Shown: positions 1 to 7,104 of the stretch, piece after piece | Layout: the number at the start of each line of letters is the position of its first letter | Numbering within the stretch: the stretch's first letter is position 1 | DNA from: Candidatus Albibeggiatoa sp. nov. BB20 | Lineage (GTDB): Bacteria; Pseudomonadota; Gammaproteobacteria; Beggiatoales; Beggiatoaceae | Length of the DNA stretch: 9,482 nt | Direction of reading: 5' to 3' | Assembly (NCBI GenBank): GCA_016744725.1 | Contig: JADGDW010000170.1 | Coordinates: 1 to 9,482, forward strand | Notes under the pieces: model-generated | Told to the model about the DNA's origin: nothing | The model's database searches: none | Seen by the model: only the letters and a program-made list of their open reading frames with translations | Program-made: the position numbers and the translations under genes

Positions 1-3000
1 GGATAAACCACATAAGCCTGTTGCAATGCACGTAAGTTCGCTGGAAAGTGCATACCTTGTTGTAAATTATCAGGCATGTCTAACCAATCACAATCATCTC
101 CATTACAAAATGCCTTCGGTGCAGATTCAACAAACGCATCAAACATCGCGACCATATGTACATCAGTTTCAAATGCTCGCGTACGACGGCGAGCTTTATC
201 TTTAGAAATAGTTAATAATACATCGCCATCTTCATTAAATTTTGCCACTTGGTCGCTGAAATCACAAGCTTTACCTTTGAATTCTGTCGGCTCGGTATCC
301 ACAGCCACATCACTAATTACTTCAACTAAGCCCGCTGGATTATTGCTCGATGGCGTAAGGACAAAACGTTGTTGCTCTGGGGTAATCATGGTGAAAAATC
401 CGCCTGCATCCTGCGTTAAACCAACAGGTATATCAAGCGGTGCTTGTTCAACATCATTCACATCGGGTAAAAACGCAAACGTGATCCCTGCATAAAGACC
501 TGTTCCGACAATATTTAATACCCCATTTTCATTTTGGGTAAAAATAAACTGATTCAAATCAACATCACCAATACTGAGTGTTTGCTTAATCCCTTGATTT
601 AAATTGGCTTGTGCGGACTGTCCTGTTTTGCCACCTAAACTAAAACTGGTTGATAAATCGGCTATTTCAGGTAGTTGGGCTTGTCGCTGTGAGGGAATAT
701 TATTTGGGGTTAAATCTTTATAATTCAGTTTTGTGCCTACAGGTGCTATCAATTGTCCTGTTTCCAAGTCAACATTCCAGCCATCAGGTAAATAGGCTTG
801 AATCTGTTGCGGGGTAATTTTATTGCTATCTAATTGAGTAAAAATAGTGCCGGGTTTTTCAGCTTGTTGAATCGCTTGTGGCTGAATCGAGGTTAATTTT
901 TCAGGAGTGATACTGTTTAAAACATCGCTATGGAGTGCATCCACATTGTTTTGAGTAAAACCTGCTAAAGTCTCCAACGGCAATTGCTCAAACTGTTCAA
1001 TATCGAGTGATTGCACTGTTTCTGGCTCTAAATAAGCAATGTCTGGGGCTTCAAATTGAGTGAAAATCTCTAACGGTAATTGTTGCAAATGTTGTGGCTT
1101 AAATATGGAAAACGCCGCAGATTCAATACCTCTAAATATTTCATTATCGATGGAATTCAATTCACTCTCATCCACACCAAAATCATCTAAATCAGGTCGG
1201 GCAATACTTTTAGGAAAAATCACCCCTTCGCCAATTGTGACATTATCAAGTAATTTTGTGGTGGGGCTGATGCGAACATAACTTAACGTTGCACCGTCAA
1301 GAATTTCAATATCGCCAAGATAAGCGGGTCGTGCAGGTGTGCCTTTAATAATTCCGCCAACTTGACCGCCAATAATTCGTGCATCTGCTTGTAATTGAAT
1401 GTCTAAAATTGTGCCTTGGCTCTGAATTAAACCGCCAATTTTTCCGCCTTGTAACACCGCATTTTTTAATAATTCAATATCGCTAATTGTGCCGCGATTG
1501 CTTATATTACCCACAAACTGTCCGCCTGAAATTTCTGAATAAAGGGTAATGGTCGCATCCTGCATCACACCATGATTGATATTAACGCCACTGATTGAGC
1601 CACCTTGCATCGTTGCACCTTCCGCAAGCACAATATTACTGGCTAAACCCTCGTTGCTAATTTGTCCTGCTAATGTGCCGTTAGCAATACTTGCATCTTG
1701 TTGAATATAAATATTTTTGACTGTTTGACCACCAATATTCGCATTACGTTCTAAACTACTGTTATCTTTAATTAGAGTGACTATGGGCGCAACAAAAGGA
1801 GTCGATCCTATAGGCGTAGGCACGATGACTTCAGGTGAAATAATGACGGGCGGTAACTCTGGCTCAGGCGGTTCGACTATTCCATCTTCACACGCTAAGG
1901 TTGTCACTGTTTGTGTGGCGGGTGCTGATACGGTTAAATCTGCGCCAATAGCTCGGATTTGATACTGATAACCTGTGCCGCATTGTAGATTTGTATCTGT
2001 ATAATTTGTGGTATTGGATGCTGTATTTTGAATGATTTGGCCATTTCGCACGATTTGATAACCGATTTCAACTTGATTATTATTCTGCCAAGTCAGTTGA
2101 GTTTGTGAAATCGAATCAGGGCTGACATTAAAATTTAGCGGGACTTGCAGTGATTCTGGGCAAGGGAAGTCGATTGTTGCAAGATTAGAAACTGGAGAAT
2201 CACCTATCTCATTGGTTGCATAAATTTGATAATTATAGCTTGCACCACATTGCACAGTATCAACATAGCTTGTGCTATCAGCAGGCAATTGCACTAAGAT
2301 TTGCTGATTTTTTAATACAATAAATTGGGTTTCATTATAACTATTGTCTTGCCAGTTGAGTTGTATTTGGTTATCAATCAAGGCAATTTGTAAATTACTG
2401 GGTGCGAGTGGTGCTTGTGCAATATCATTATCAATAATGCTGACAGTCAGACTATTTCCGCTTTGCTCATCTATAATAAATTCAATATTTTCAGCACTAT
2501 AAGTTGAGTCTTCGGTGCTGATACTGTGGGTAATTGTGGCAGTTGCATTGCCTTCTACTTCTAAATCATCTACCGCTAATAAGCGTACGTTTTGTGATTG
2601 ATTCCAATTTAAGCGGCTGAAAATCAAGCGTCTTGGATAAATAGAGAATTGCTCACTGTCGGTTTCAATATTTATTGTGACATCTTGATTTGGTTCAGTG
2701 TTGAGTTTGATGCTGTAATTGTTCGCCTGCCCAGATTCAATAACTTCAGACAATTCACCTGTTTGTGTGATAACTACCCCCGCATCATTATCAATAATAT
2801 CAAAGCTTAATTCGGTATGTTTATCATCATAATTGGCATCATCACTGACACTGCTATGAGTAATAAAACCCAGATGTTCGCCTTCTAAAATACTGTCGTC
2901 CACAGGAGTGACGGTTAATTCAACAGGCGTGATGTCAAGCAACTGTATAGAAACAGATTGGCCTGCAGCTTCATCATTAATGGATAACTGAGTATCTGGC

Positions 3001-5426
3001 GTAATTGTAATATTGACCACTGAAGTTGGAATACTAGCTAATTCAATCGTATAACTTGTTGTGGTATCGGTTTCAGATAAAAGCGTTTGTTGAATTGTAT
3101 AAATAAAATCTGCTTGATTAACTTGATGTGACAGGCCTTTGTTATTACCACTCAAATAGTGATTGTCATCACCTGCATAACTGATACTAAAATCATAGTC
3201 ACCAATTTCATCAAAAGTAATGAAACAACCGCTATTGCCATTATGGGTATTTGTTAAAGTCCGACTGCAACTGTAATTACCACTAGAAATAGTGACATCA
3301 CCCGTTGGAGTTGTACCTGTTGCTGAACTGACTTCAAAGAAAATATACACTTCTTGGCCTAATGCGGAGGGCGTTGGGGAGGCTGTTTTAAACTCGGTCG
3401 TTGTGCCTGCTTTGGTAATAGAAATACTTTTACTGACTTCAGGGGCTACATAATATTGGCTTGTGCCTGCTTGGTTGGCGGTCACAGTGCAAGTCCCAGC
3501 ATTGAGATAATTCAAAGTATCGCCGCTAAGTGAGCATGTTGCACTCGTGGTTACAGCAAATACAATGGAGTTACCAGAATTGCCACCTGATGCACTTAAT
3601 GTCGCACTGTTACCCACAATTCCCGTACTTGAAGGACTAAAACTAATGGTTTGGGATGCTTTATCAACATTAAAAGTTTGGGATACATCGGGCGCAGCAT
3701 AGTAGATTGCACTGCCTGTTTGTGAAACTGTCACGGTGCAATTACCCACATCATCAATTGAAATGCTTGAACCGGTATTGCTACAACTGCCGCTGGTGGC
3801 AAAACTAGGGCTTAAACCTGAACTGGCTGTGGCGGAAACCGAAAAATCAGCATCTTCATAGATTTTGTCTGATAACGTGCCAAAGGTAATGGTCTGAGAA
3901 ATCTTTTCTATGGTAAAGGTTTGGGATACATTGGTGGCAGCATAGTAAGTTGCATTGCCTGCTTGCGAGGCGGTAACAGTACAACTGCCCACATCATCAA
4001 TGGAAATGCTTGAGCTGGTATTGCTGCATTCTCCATTAGTTGCAAAGCTAGGACTTAAGCTTGAACTGGCTGTAGCGGAAACTGAAAAATCTGGATTGCC
4101 ATAAATTTTATCCGATAACGCGCCAAAAGTAATAGTTTGTGTCAGTTTTTCCCCTAAACCTGTAATCGTGAAAATATAAGGGTTTTCATCAGGATCATCG
4201 CTGGCAATGCTCACTGTGCAATTATTGGTTGCAACCGCAGTTGGGGTATATTGTATTGAGAAATCACTGCTGCCTGTGGTGGCGACTAATGGTGAGGTGG
4301 GCTGAGTAGTCACGCTGAATTCGGTACAACCTGCTCCACTTAAAGCAACTTTAGGTGATCCAGACAGAGTCAATGATGCTTCACCTGTATTTTTAACCGC
4401 ATAGGTTTTAGTAGTGTTACTGCCGATTGTCACCGTACCAAAATCGGTATTATCCGCCGTTGCAGGCGAGGTATCACCATCAGAAATAGACGCTGCATTA
4501 CCTTGTACATCGATTTCCATTCCAGCACTCACAGCTGCACTTGCTGCTAAGAAATTCCAACCGGGGCTAGCACCTGTTAAAGCGGTAGGCTTCACTGAAA
4601 AACATATGTATTTACCGATGTCACTGGCAGTTACAGTATAAGTTGCACTGGTTGCCCCCGCAATTTCATCAGCATAATAGCCACAACTTGCAGATGAATA
4701 GCTAAACCATTGGTATTGCGGTGTACCTTCTAAATCCCCTTCGTTATCACTATATGTTCCGTGAGACCCTGTCAGTGTTTCACCTATTATCATAGAGCCA
4801 GAAACATTTAAACTACTTGCTACAGGTGCTTGTTCTGTATTAGATTCTAATTGAAAGTTATTAAATGAAAGTCCATCGGTATCTGAAAAACTAATTGTCA
4901 CTCTATCCACATTTGAAACGCTTAAGCTAATTGTAGATATACCAGTTGAAGCAGTATGCGATTGAGTTGAGATCGTATTACCCGCTTTTGTAGATAAAAC
5001 GGTAAGCGTTTGTGTTGTGCCCGTCGTATTGTTTACATCAAACCCATAGATATTAAATGAATGTACAAAAGAATTTGGATTGCCGGGAGATACAATAAAG
5101 TTGACATAAGCATTACTGCCTTTATTGGCAAATCCATCAGGCTGAATAGTACAACTAATACCAGTACTGCCTGCTATTTTTGCCCAAAAATAAAATGTAT
5201 ATGGATCAGTATGTACTGGTGTTGCACTATCACCCTGACTTGTGCAATAGCCATTCACAAACTGATCTGCGACAAATGAATATGTAACAGCGGCCGCTTG
5301 AACTTGAGAAAATACAATAAAAAAAAGCGTCCCAGCCAATGGTGGTAACACTTTTTTAATTGAATGGAGAAAGCGATTAATGGCGGTCAAATTCTTTCTC
5401 CCAATACATTGGTATAATTTGGGCAT
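1..5426 (-). CDS. Giant secreted multidomain surface protein, 3' end outside the window
   Basis: The frame is open from ATG 5426 to the left edge (1808 codons, no stop). Residues 1-45 form a signal peptide: basic n-region (RFLHSIKK), hydrophobic core, VQA-type cleavage site. Approximate domains follow: 47-193 beta-rich, unrecognised; 198-300 Ig-like (APVASSLNVSG start); 303-424 HYDIN/ASH-like; 426-507, 508-588 and 589-671 YDG/MBG-type repeats; 672-770 Ig-like; 771-881 and 882-1002 Calx-beta-like, each ending IIDND; 1003-1090 and 1091-1179 fibronectin III; 1180-1212 Pro-rich linker; 1213-1410 Gly-Gly-rich, possibly a beta-helix; about 1435-1530 Leu/Pro repeats; 1590-1808 unknown. Paired cysteines in the repeats and FnIII domains fit folding outside the cytoplasm. 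The architecture suggests an adhesin, matrix or filament-surface protein; no catalytic motif was seen. TTG 5390, with a better ribosome binding site, is an alternative start. The reading frame is certain; the function is inferred. Confidence 0.9.
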   Translation of the reverse strand, partial: MPKLYQCIGRKNLTAINRFLHSIKKVLPPLAGTLFFIVFSQVQAAAVTYSFVADQFVNGYCTSQGDSATPVHTDPYTFYFWAKIAGSTGISCTIQPDGFANKGSNAYVNFIVSPGNPNSFVHSFNIYGFDVNNTTGTTQTLTVLSTKAGNTISTQSHTASTGISTISLSVSNVDRVTISFSDTDGLSFNNFQLESNTEQAPVASSLNVSGSMIIGETLTGSHGTYSDNEGDLEGTPQYQWFSYSSASCGYYADEIAGATSATYTVTASDIGKYICFSVKPTALTGASPGWNFLAASAAVSAGMEIDVQGNAASISDGDTSPATADNTDFGTVTIGSNTTKTYAVKNTGEASLTLSGSPKVALSGAGCTEFSVTTQPTSPLVATTGSSDFSIQYTPTAVATNNCTVSIASDDPDENPYIFTITGLGEKLTQTITFGALSDKIYGNPDFSVSATASSSLSPSFATNGECSNTSSSISIDDVGSCTVTASQAGNATYYAATNVSQTFTIEKISQTITFGTLSDKIYEDADFSVSATASSGLSPSFATSGSCSNTGSSISIDDVGNCTVTVSQTGSAIYYAAPDVSQTFNVDKASQTISFSPSSTGIVGNSATLSASGGNSGNSIVFAVTTSATCSLSGDTLNYLNAGTCTVTANQAGTSQYYVAPEVSKSISITKAGTTTEFKTASPTPSALGQEVYIFFEVSSATGTTPTGDVTISSGNYSCSRTLTNTHNGNSGCFITFDEIGDYDFSISYAGDDNHYLSGNNKGLSHQVNQADFIYTIQQTLLSETDTTTSYTIELASIPTSVVNITITPDTQLSINDEAAGQSVSIQLLDITPVELTVTPVDDSILEGEHLGFITHSSVSDDANYDDKHTELSFDIIDNDAGVVITQTGELSEVIESGQANNYSIKLNTEPNQDVTINIETDSEQFSIYPRRLIFSRLNWNQSQNVRLLAVDDLEVEGNATATITHSISTEDSTYSAENIEFIIDEQSGNSLTVSIIDNDIAQAPLAPSNLQIALIDNQIQLNWQDNSYNETQFIVLKNQQILVQLPADSTSYVDTVQCGASYNYQIYATNEIGDSPVSNLATIDFPCPESLQVPLNFNVSPDSISQTQLTWQNNNQVEIGYQIVRNGQIIQNTASNTTNYTDTNLQCGTGYQYQIRAIGADLTVSAPATQTVTTLACEDGIVEPPEPELPPVIISPEVIVPTPIGSTPFVAPIVTLIKDNSSLERNANIGGQTVKNIYIQQDASIANGTLAGQISNEGLASNIVLAEGATMQGGSISGVNINHGVMQDATITLYSEISGGQFVGNISNRGTISDIELLKNAVLQGGKIGGLIQSQGTILDIQLQADARIIGGQVGGIIKGTPARPAYLGDIEILDGATLSYVRISPTTKLLDNVTIGEGVIFPKSIARPDLDDFGVDESELNSIDNEIFRGIESAAFSIFKPQHLQQLPLEIFTQFEAPDIAYLEPETVQSLDIEQFEQLPLETLAGFTQNNVDALHSDVLNSITPEKLTSIQPQAIQQAEKPGTIFTQLDSNKITPQQIQAYLPDGWNVDLETGQLIAPVGTKLNYKDLTPNNIPSQRQAQLPEIADLSTSFSLGGKTGQSAQANLNQGIKQTLSIGDVDLNQFIFTQNENGVLNIVGTGLYAGITFAFLPDVNDVEQAPLDIPVGLTQDAGGFFTMITPEQQRFVLTPSSNNPAGLVEVISDVAVDTEPTEFKGKACDFSDQVAKFNEDGDVLLTISKDKARRRTRAFETDVHMVAMFDAFVESAPKAFCNGDDCDWLDMPDNLQQGMHFPANLRALQQAYVVY
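835..1130 (-). repeat. Leu/Pro-rich repeats of about 11 residues in the giant protein
   Basis: Residues roughly 1435-1530 fall into units of about 11 residues, for example FKPQHLQQLPL, EIFTQFEAPDI, AYLEPETVQSL, ETLAGFTQNNV and DALHSDVLNSI, then TPEKLTSIQPQ. The pattern is a hydrophobic residue about every 3-4 positions with recurring L-x-P-E or L-P-L-E. I expect short helices stacked into a solenoid. I cannot name the family. Confidence 0.5.
1195..1790 (-). repeat. Gly-Gly-rich repeat segment of the giant protein (possible beta-helix)
   Basis: Residues about 1213-1410 contain recurring short units of the type hydrophobic-x-hydrophobic / x-A-x-hydrophobic-x-G-G. Examples are NANIGGQTV, ASIANGTLAGQI, ATMQGGSISGV, SEISGGQFVGNI, AVLQGGKIGGLI and ARIIGGQVGGII. 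Between these lie NxGTIxDIxL strands. Regular alternation of short hydrophobic strands with Gly/Asn turns is typical of left- or right-handed beta-helices. The segment follows a Pro-rich linker (PPEPELPP) that separates it from the FnIII domains. The beta-helix is an inference from sequence pattern only. Confidence 0.5.
3661..4150 (-). repeat. Tandem 243-bp (81-codon) repeat within the giant gene
   Basis: Two adjacent units, separated by exactly 243 bases, encode near-identical protein. The spacing was measured from the TTTGGGATACA block at 3677 and 3920, and from CAAAGGTAAT at 3881 against CAAAAGTAAT at 4124. Shared protein blocks include QTITFG.LSDKIY, FSVSATASS and SSISIDDVG. A third, diverged unit follows at about 3415-3660 and keeps only the QTISF start, the paired cysteines and the TCTVTA..AG block. 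Each unit has two cysteines about 14-15 residues apart (for example CSN...CTV), likely a disulfide. The high DNA similarity of units 1 and 2 suggests recent duplication. Confidence 0.85.
5290..5390 (-). other. Signal peptide of the giant protein, with alternative TTG start
   Basis: Reading leftward, GGGAG (5398-5402) lies 7 bases before an in-frame TTG at 5388-5390. Starting there gives a textbook signal peptide: TAINRFLHSIKK, then the hydrophobic run VLPPLAGTLFFIVF, then SQVQA and AA. ATG 5426 lies 12 codons upstream and has no recognisable Shine-Dalgarno sequence (only CTTCAG and AT-rich bases). Cleavage is expected near residues 44-46, counted from the ATG. TTG may be the real start; only the N-terminus would change. 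Confidence 0.6.
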
Positions 5427-5461
5427 ATATTAATTTACTGAAGGATCATCACAGGAAAATG

Positions 5462-5484
5462 TAAATTTATAATTATTAAATTTA
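5462..5484. repeat. AT-only inverted repeat in the giant gene's leader
   Basis: Two copies of the self-complementary octamer TAAATTTA (5462-5469 and 5477-5484) flank a 7-base spacer. The pair lies inside the predicted leader, about 36 bases before ATG 5426. It could be an operator, or chance in AT-rich DNA. Confidence 0.3.
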
Positions 5485-5538
5485 AAAAACTCCAAAATAG
5501 CAACATCTTTTTATATTAATATTTATTGTATTCAATAG

Positions 5539-5566
5539 ATTATATATTTAATTGATTCTCTTACAA
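5539..5566 (-). promoter_or_regulatory. Putative sigma-70 promoter for the giant gene
   Basis: On the minus strand TTGTAA (5561-5566, four of six matches to TTGACA) is followed after 16 bases by TATAAT (5539-5544, a perfect -10). Transcription would begin near 5532, leaving a leader of about 105 bases before ATG 5426. The surroundings are very AT-rich, so a chance match is possible. Confidence 0.45.
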
Positions 5567-5634
5567 ACAACAAATTTCAGTCTGATTTAACTGTGAAAGT
5601 TCGTTATTTCACTTTATTATTGACAGTTTGTTGT
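5567..5634. repeat. Nested inverted repeats downstream of rep
   Basis: ACAACAAA (5567-5574) pairs with TTTGTTGT (5627-5634). Between them GTGAAA (5593-5598) pairs with TTTCAC (5607-5612) around an 8-base loop. The structure begins just past the rep stop codon. It could be a weak transcript end, or part of a replication origin for the adjacent Rep. Neither is shown by the sequence alone. Confidence 0.3.
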
Positions 5635-5636
5635 CA
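5621..5636. repeat. Short inverted repeat abutting the rep stop codon
   Basis: TGACA (5621-5625) and TGTCA (5632-5636) are perfect inverted arms around a 6-base loop. The right arm touches the rep stop codon (5637-5639). No T-run follows on the minus strand, so it does not look like a standard terminator. Confidence 0.3.
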
Positions 5637-7088
5637 CTAACAGACGGCGTTTCCTATTAGCCGTCGTTTAGTCAGTCGCTCCTCAAATTCACACTCCATA
5701 TTTAGTATAACTTCGTGGTAGTCCCAAGAATGATAGCGTTGTTCATAATAGCGTAGAATATCGGAAAAGATACCTTGCTTTTGCAAGTCTTGTATAACTT
5801 CATCAGCATAGTAACCTTTTCTGGCATAAAGAGACAAGGTGCACCCTAGGTAAAGCGCAATTAAACGATCTATTGCGGGGCTATAATCCTTTTTTGTTAC
5901 GCCATACTCCCGTTTTAATACTTTGACTTGTGAGACTCCCCAGTTGACTTGAGTCATGAGGATTGTCCACATTGGATCAATAAAGGTTGATGAGTATTGC
6001 AGGCGGTATGAGGTCATGCCATAGAGCCAGAGGCTAGGAATATAATAGGATAGTTGGGCGTAGCTTTTGATTTCAGGTACACCATTGTCATCAGGGTTTT
6101 GGGCTAGATAAGCACTAAATTGGTCGATGACATTATGATGAAATCGAACCTCAAAACGGCGCACGGTTTGGCCTGATTGATAGGGTGATGGAAGTTCGGG
6201 GATTTCTGAATTACTGCCCCAGATTTCTTCCCAAAATTCTAGTTTATCGGTTTTAGTAGATTGTAAGGTTTTGTTATAAATAGTGAATTGGGTTGAAGTT
6301 GCAGAACCATAAGTTAGTGTTTCGGTTCTACCATAGATAACTGCAACTTGACCTTGTTCCAGTTCAATATTTTGTATGCCTGAGTGGCGATAGTTCTTTT
6401 TTGAGCGACAAATAAAGCGTTGTTCAAAGTCTTGTGGAATATCCCAGCCCATCACATCAACACATAGGTGAGCCGCTACACCTGAGTGCTTCCAATCATT
6501 TAAGAATGCACTAGCAAAACTATCTAGCATAGATTGAACATCATTCACCGAGGTTGAACAAAGCAAATGAGGTGAGCATTCTATTTTTAAATGGGAGTAG
6601 GTTTCTGAATCACTGGTGAAACGGGGCAAGCCGTCATATTCATCTCGTTCGATTTCTAATTTTTTAAAGCGGGTGCAGAAAAAAATAATAATGCCGAGTT
6701 CGTTATTTTGTAGGCGATACATGTAGCCTGATTTGCCGCCACTACCAAGGATAAATTGATAGTTGCCTGTTTTGGTTTGGATATTAACCAGAGCGCCAAT
6801 TTTGTTTTTATACTCGTACTCTATATCAAGGAAGGTTTTAACATGGGGTATGCCTTCATAGAGTTGTTTGATTGTGTCAACACCTTGGTGCAGAACATGG
6901 ACGTTGCTTAAGTCTATTTGTTGAGCATCAGAGGTAGTAAAATAACGTGGAGGTAATGGGTAGTTTGGGGTTTCATTCAAATCAATCGATAATTCATCAA
7001 TCTTATGGGTTAGTTTATTTAAAAGCTCTTGAGGCAGATTGATGGAATAGATAGATTGTTCAGATGATTCTAGATGTCTAGTAGCCAT
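5637..7088 (-). CDS. Rep_trans-type rolling-circle replication initiator
   Basis: Of the 483 residues, the centre matches the replication initiation factor family (Rep_trans: pT181/RepC-type plasmids, Tn916 Orf20, some filamentous phages). The visible motifs, in order, are: HLCVDVMGWD (207-216), a hydrophobic strand with an acidic metal-binding candidate, Asp211; YGSATSTQFTIYNK (260-273), whose Tyr271 matches the nicking tyrosine of the IYNK/IYDK motif; and RRFEVRF (310-316), with Glu313 as a further metal ligand candidate. Such proteins nick the double-strand origin and stay covalently bound to the 5' end. The N-terminal ~150 and C-terminal ~150 residues are unassigned, so the protein is longer than many relatives. 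ATG 7088 has AAAGGA (7095-7100) 6 bases upstream. It is the last gene of a tight cluster, 16 bases after the TraX-like gene. The family call rests on motifs only. Confidence 0.7.
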   Translation of the reverse strand: MATRHLESSEQSIYSINLPQELLNKLTHKIDELSIDLNETPNYPLPPRYFTTSDAQQIDLSNVHVLHQGVDTIKQLYEGIPHVKTFLDIEYEYKNKIGALVNIQTKTGNYQFILGSGGKSGYMYRLQNNELGIIIFFCTRFKKLEIERDEYDGLPRFTSDSETYSHLKIECSPHLLCSTSVNDVQSMLDSFASAFLNDWKHSGVAAHLCVDVMGWDIPQDFEQRFICRSKKNYRHSGIQNIELEQGQVAVIYGRTETLTYGSATSTQFTIYNKTLQSTKTDKLEFWEEIWGSNSEIPELPSPYQSGQTVRRFEVRFHHNVIDQFSAYLAQNPDDNGVPEIKSYAQLSYYIPSLWLYGMTSYRLQYSSTFIDPMWTILMTQVNWGVSQVKVLKREYGVTKKDYSPAIDRLIALYLGCTLSLYARKGYYADEVIQDLQKQGIFSDILRYYEQRYHSWDYHEVILNMECEFEERLTKRRLIGNAVC

Positions 7089-7094
7089 AATAAA

Positions 7095-7100
7095 TCCTTT
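7095..7100 (-). promoter_or_regulatory. Ribosome binding site of the rep gene
   Basis: AAAGGA on the minus strand lies 6 bases before ATG 7088, within the 16-base gap after the TraX-like gene. It supports this start, and suggests Rep has its own initiation signal although it shares the transcript. Confidence 0.65.
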
Positions 7101-7104
7101 CTAG

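Larger units (their letters stand above)
5427..5636. other. AT-rich intergenic spacer between the giant gene and the Rep cluster
   Basis: These 210 bases contain no plausible gene on either strand. They hold a likely leftward promoter (5539-5566) and three inverted repeats, at 5462-5484, 5567-5634 and 5621-5636, the second of which encloses a further small hairpin. There is no GC-rich stem followed by a T-run, so a factor-independent terminator for the upstream cluster is not evident. Confidence 0.7.

Noticed and set aside
76..495. Plus-strand open frame of 139 codons
   Set aside because: It lies opposite the continuous giant minus-strand gene, with Ser/Thr-rich low-complexity protein and no recognisable domain. 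It is a shadow frame, as are those at 1060-1281, 1777-1962, 4414-4641 and 5061-5279.
3415..4150. Regular repeats considered as a CRISPR array
   Set aside because: The units are 243 bases long, adjacent without spacers, and in frame within a coding sequence. They are protein domain repeats.
5593..5612. Factor-independent terminator for the Rep cluster
   Set aside because: The stem is only 6 AT-rich base pairs and no run of T follows on the minus strand, so I list it only as an inverted repeat.
5427..5636. XerCD dif-like site, as used by many integrating filamentous phages
   Set aside because: I looked for the two 11-base half sites around a 6-base centre. The AT-rich stretches do not match either half well enough to claim one.
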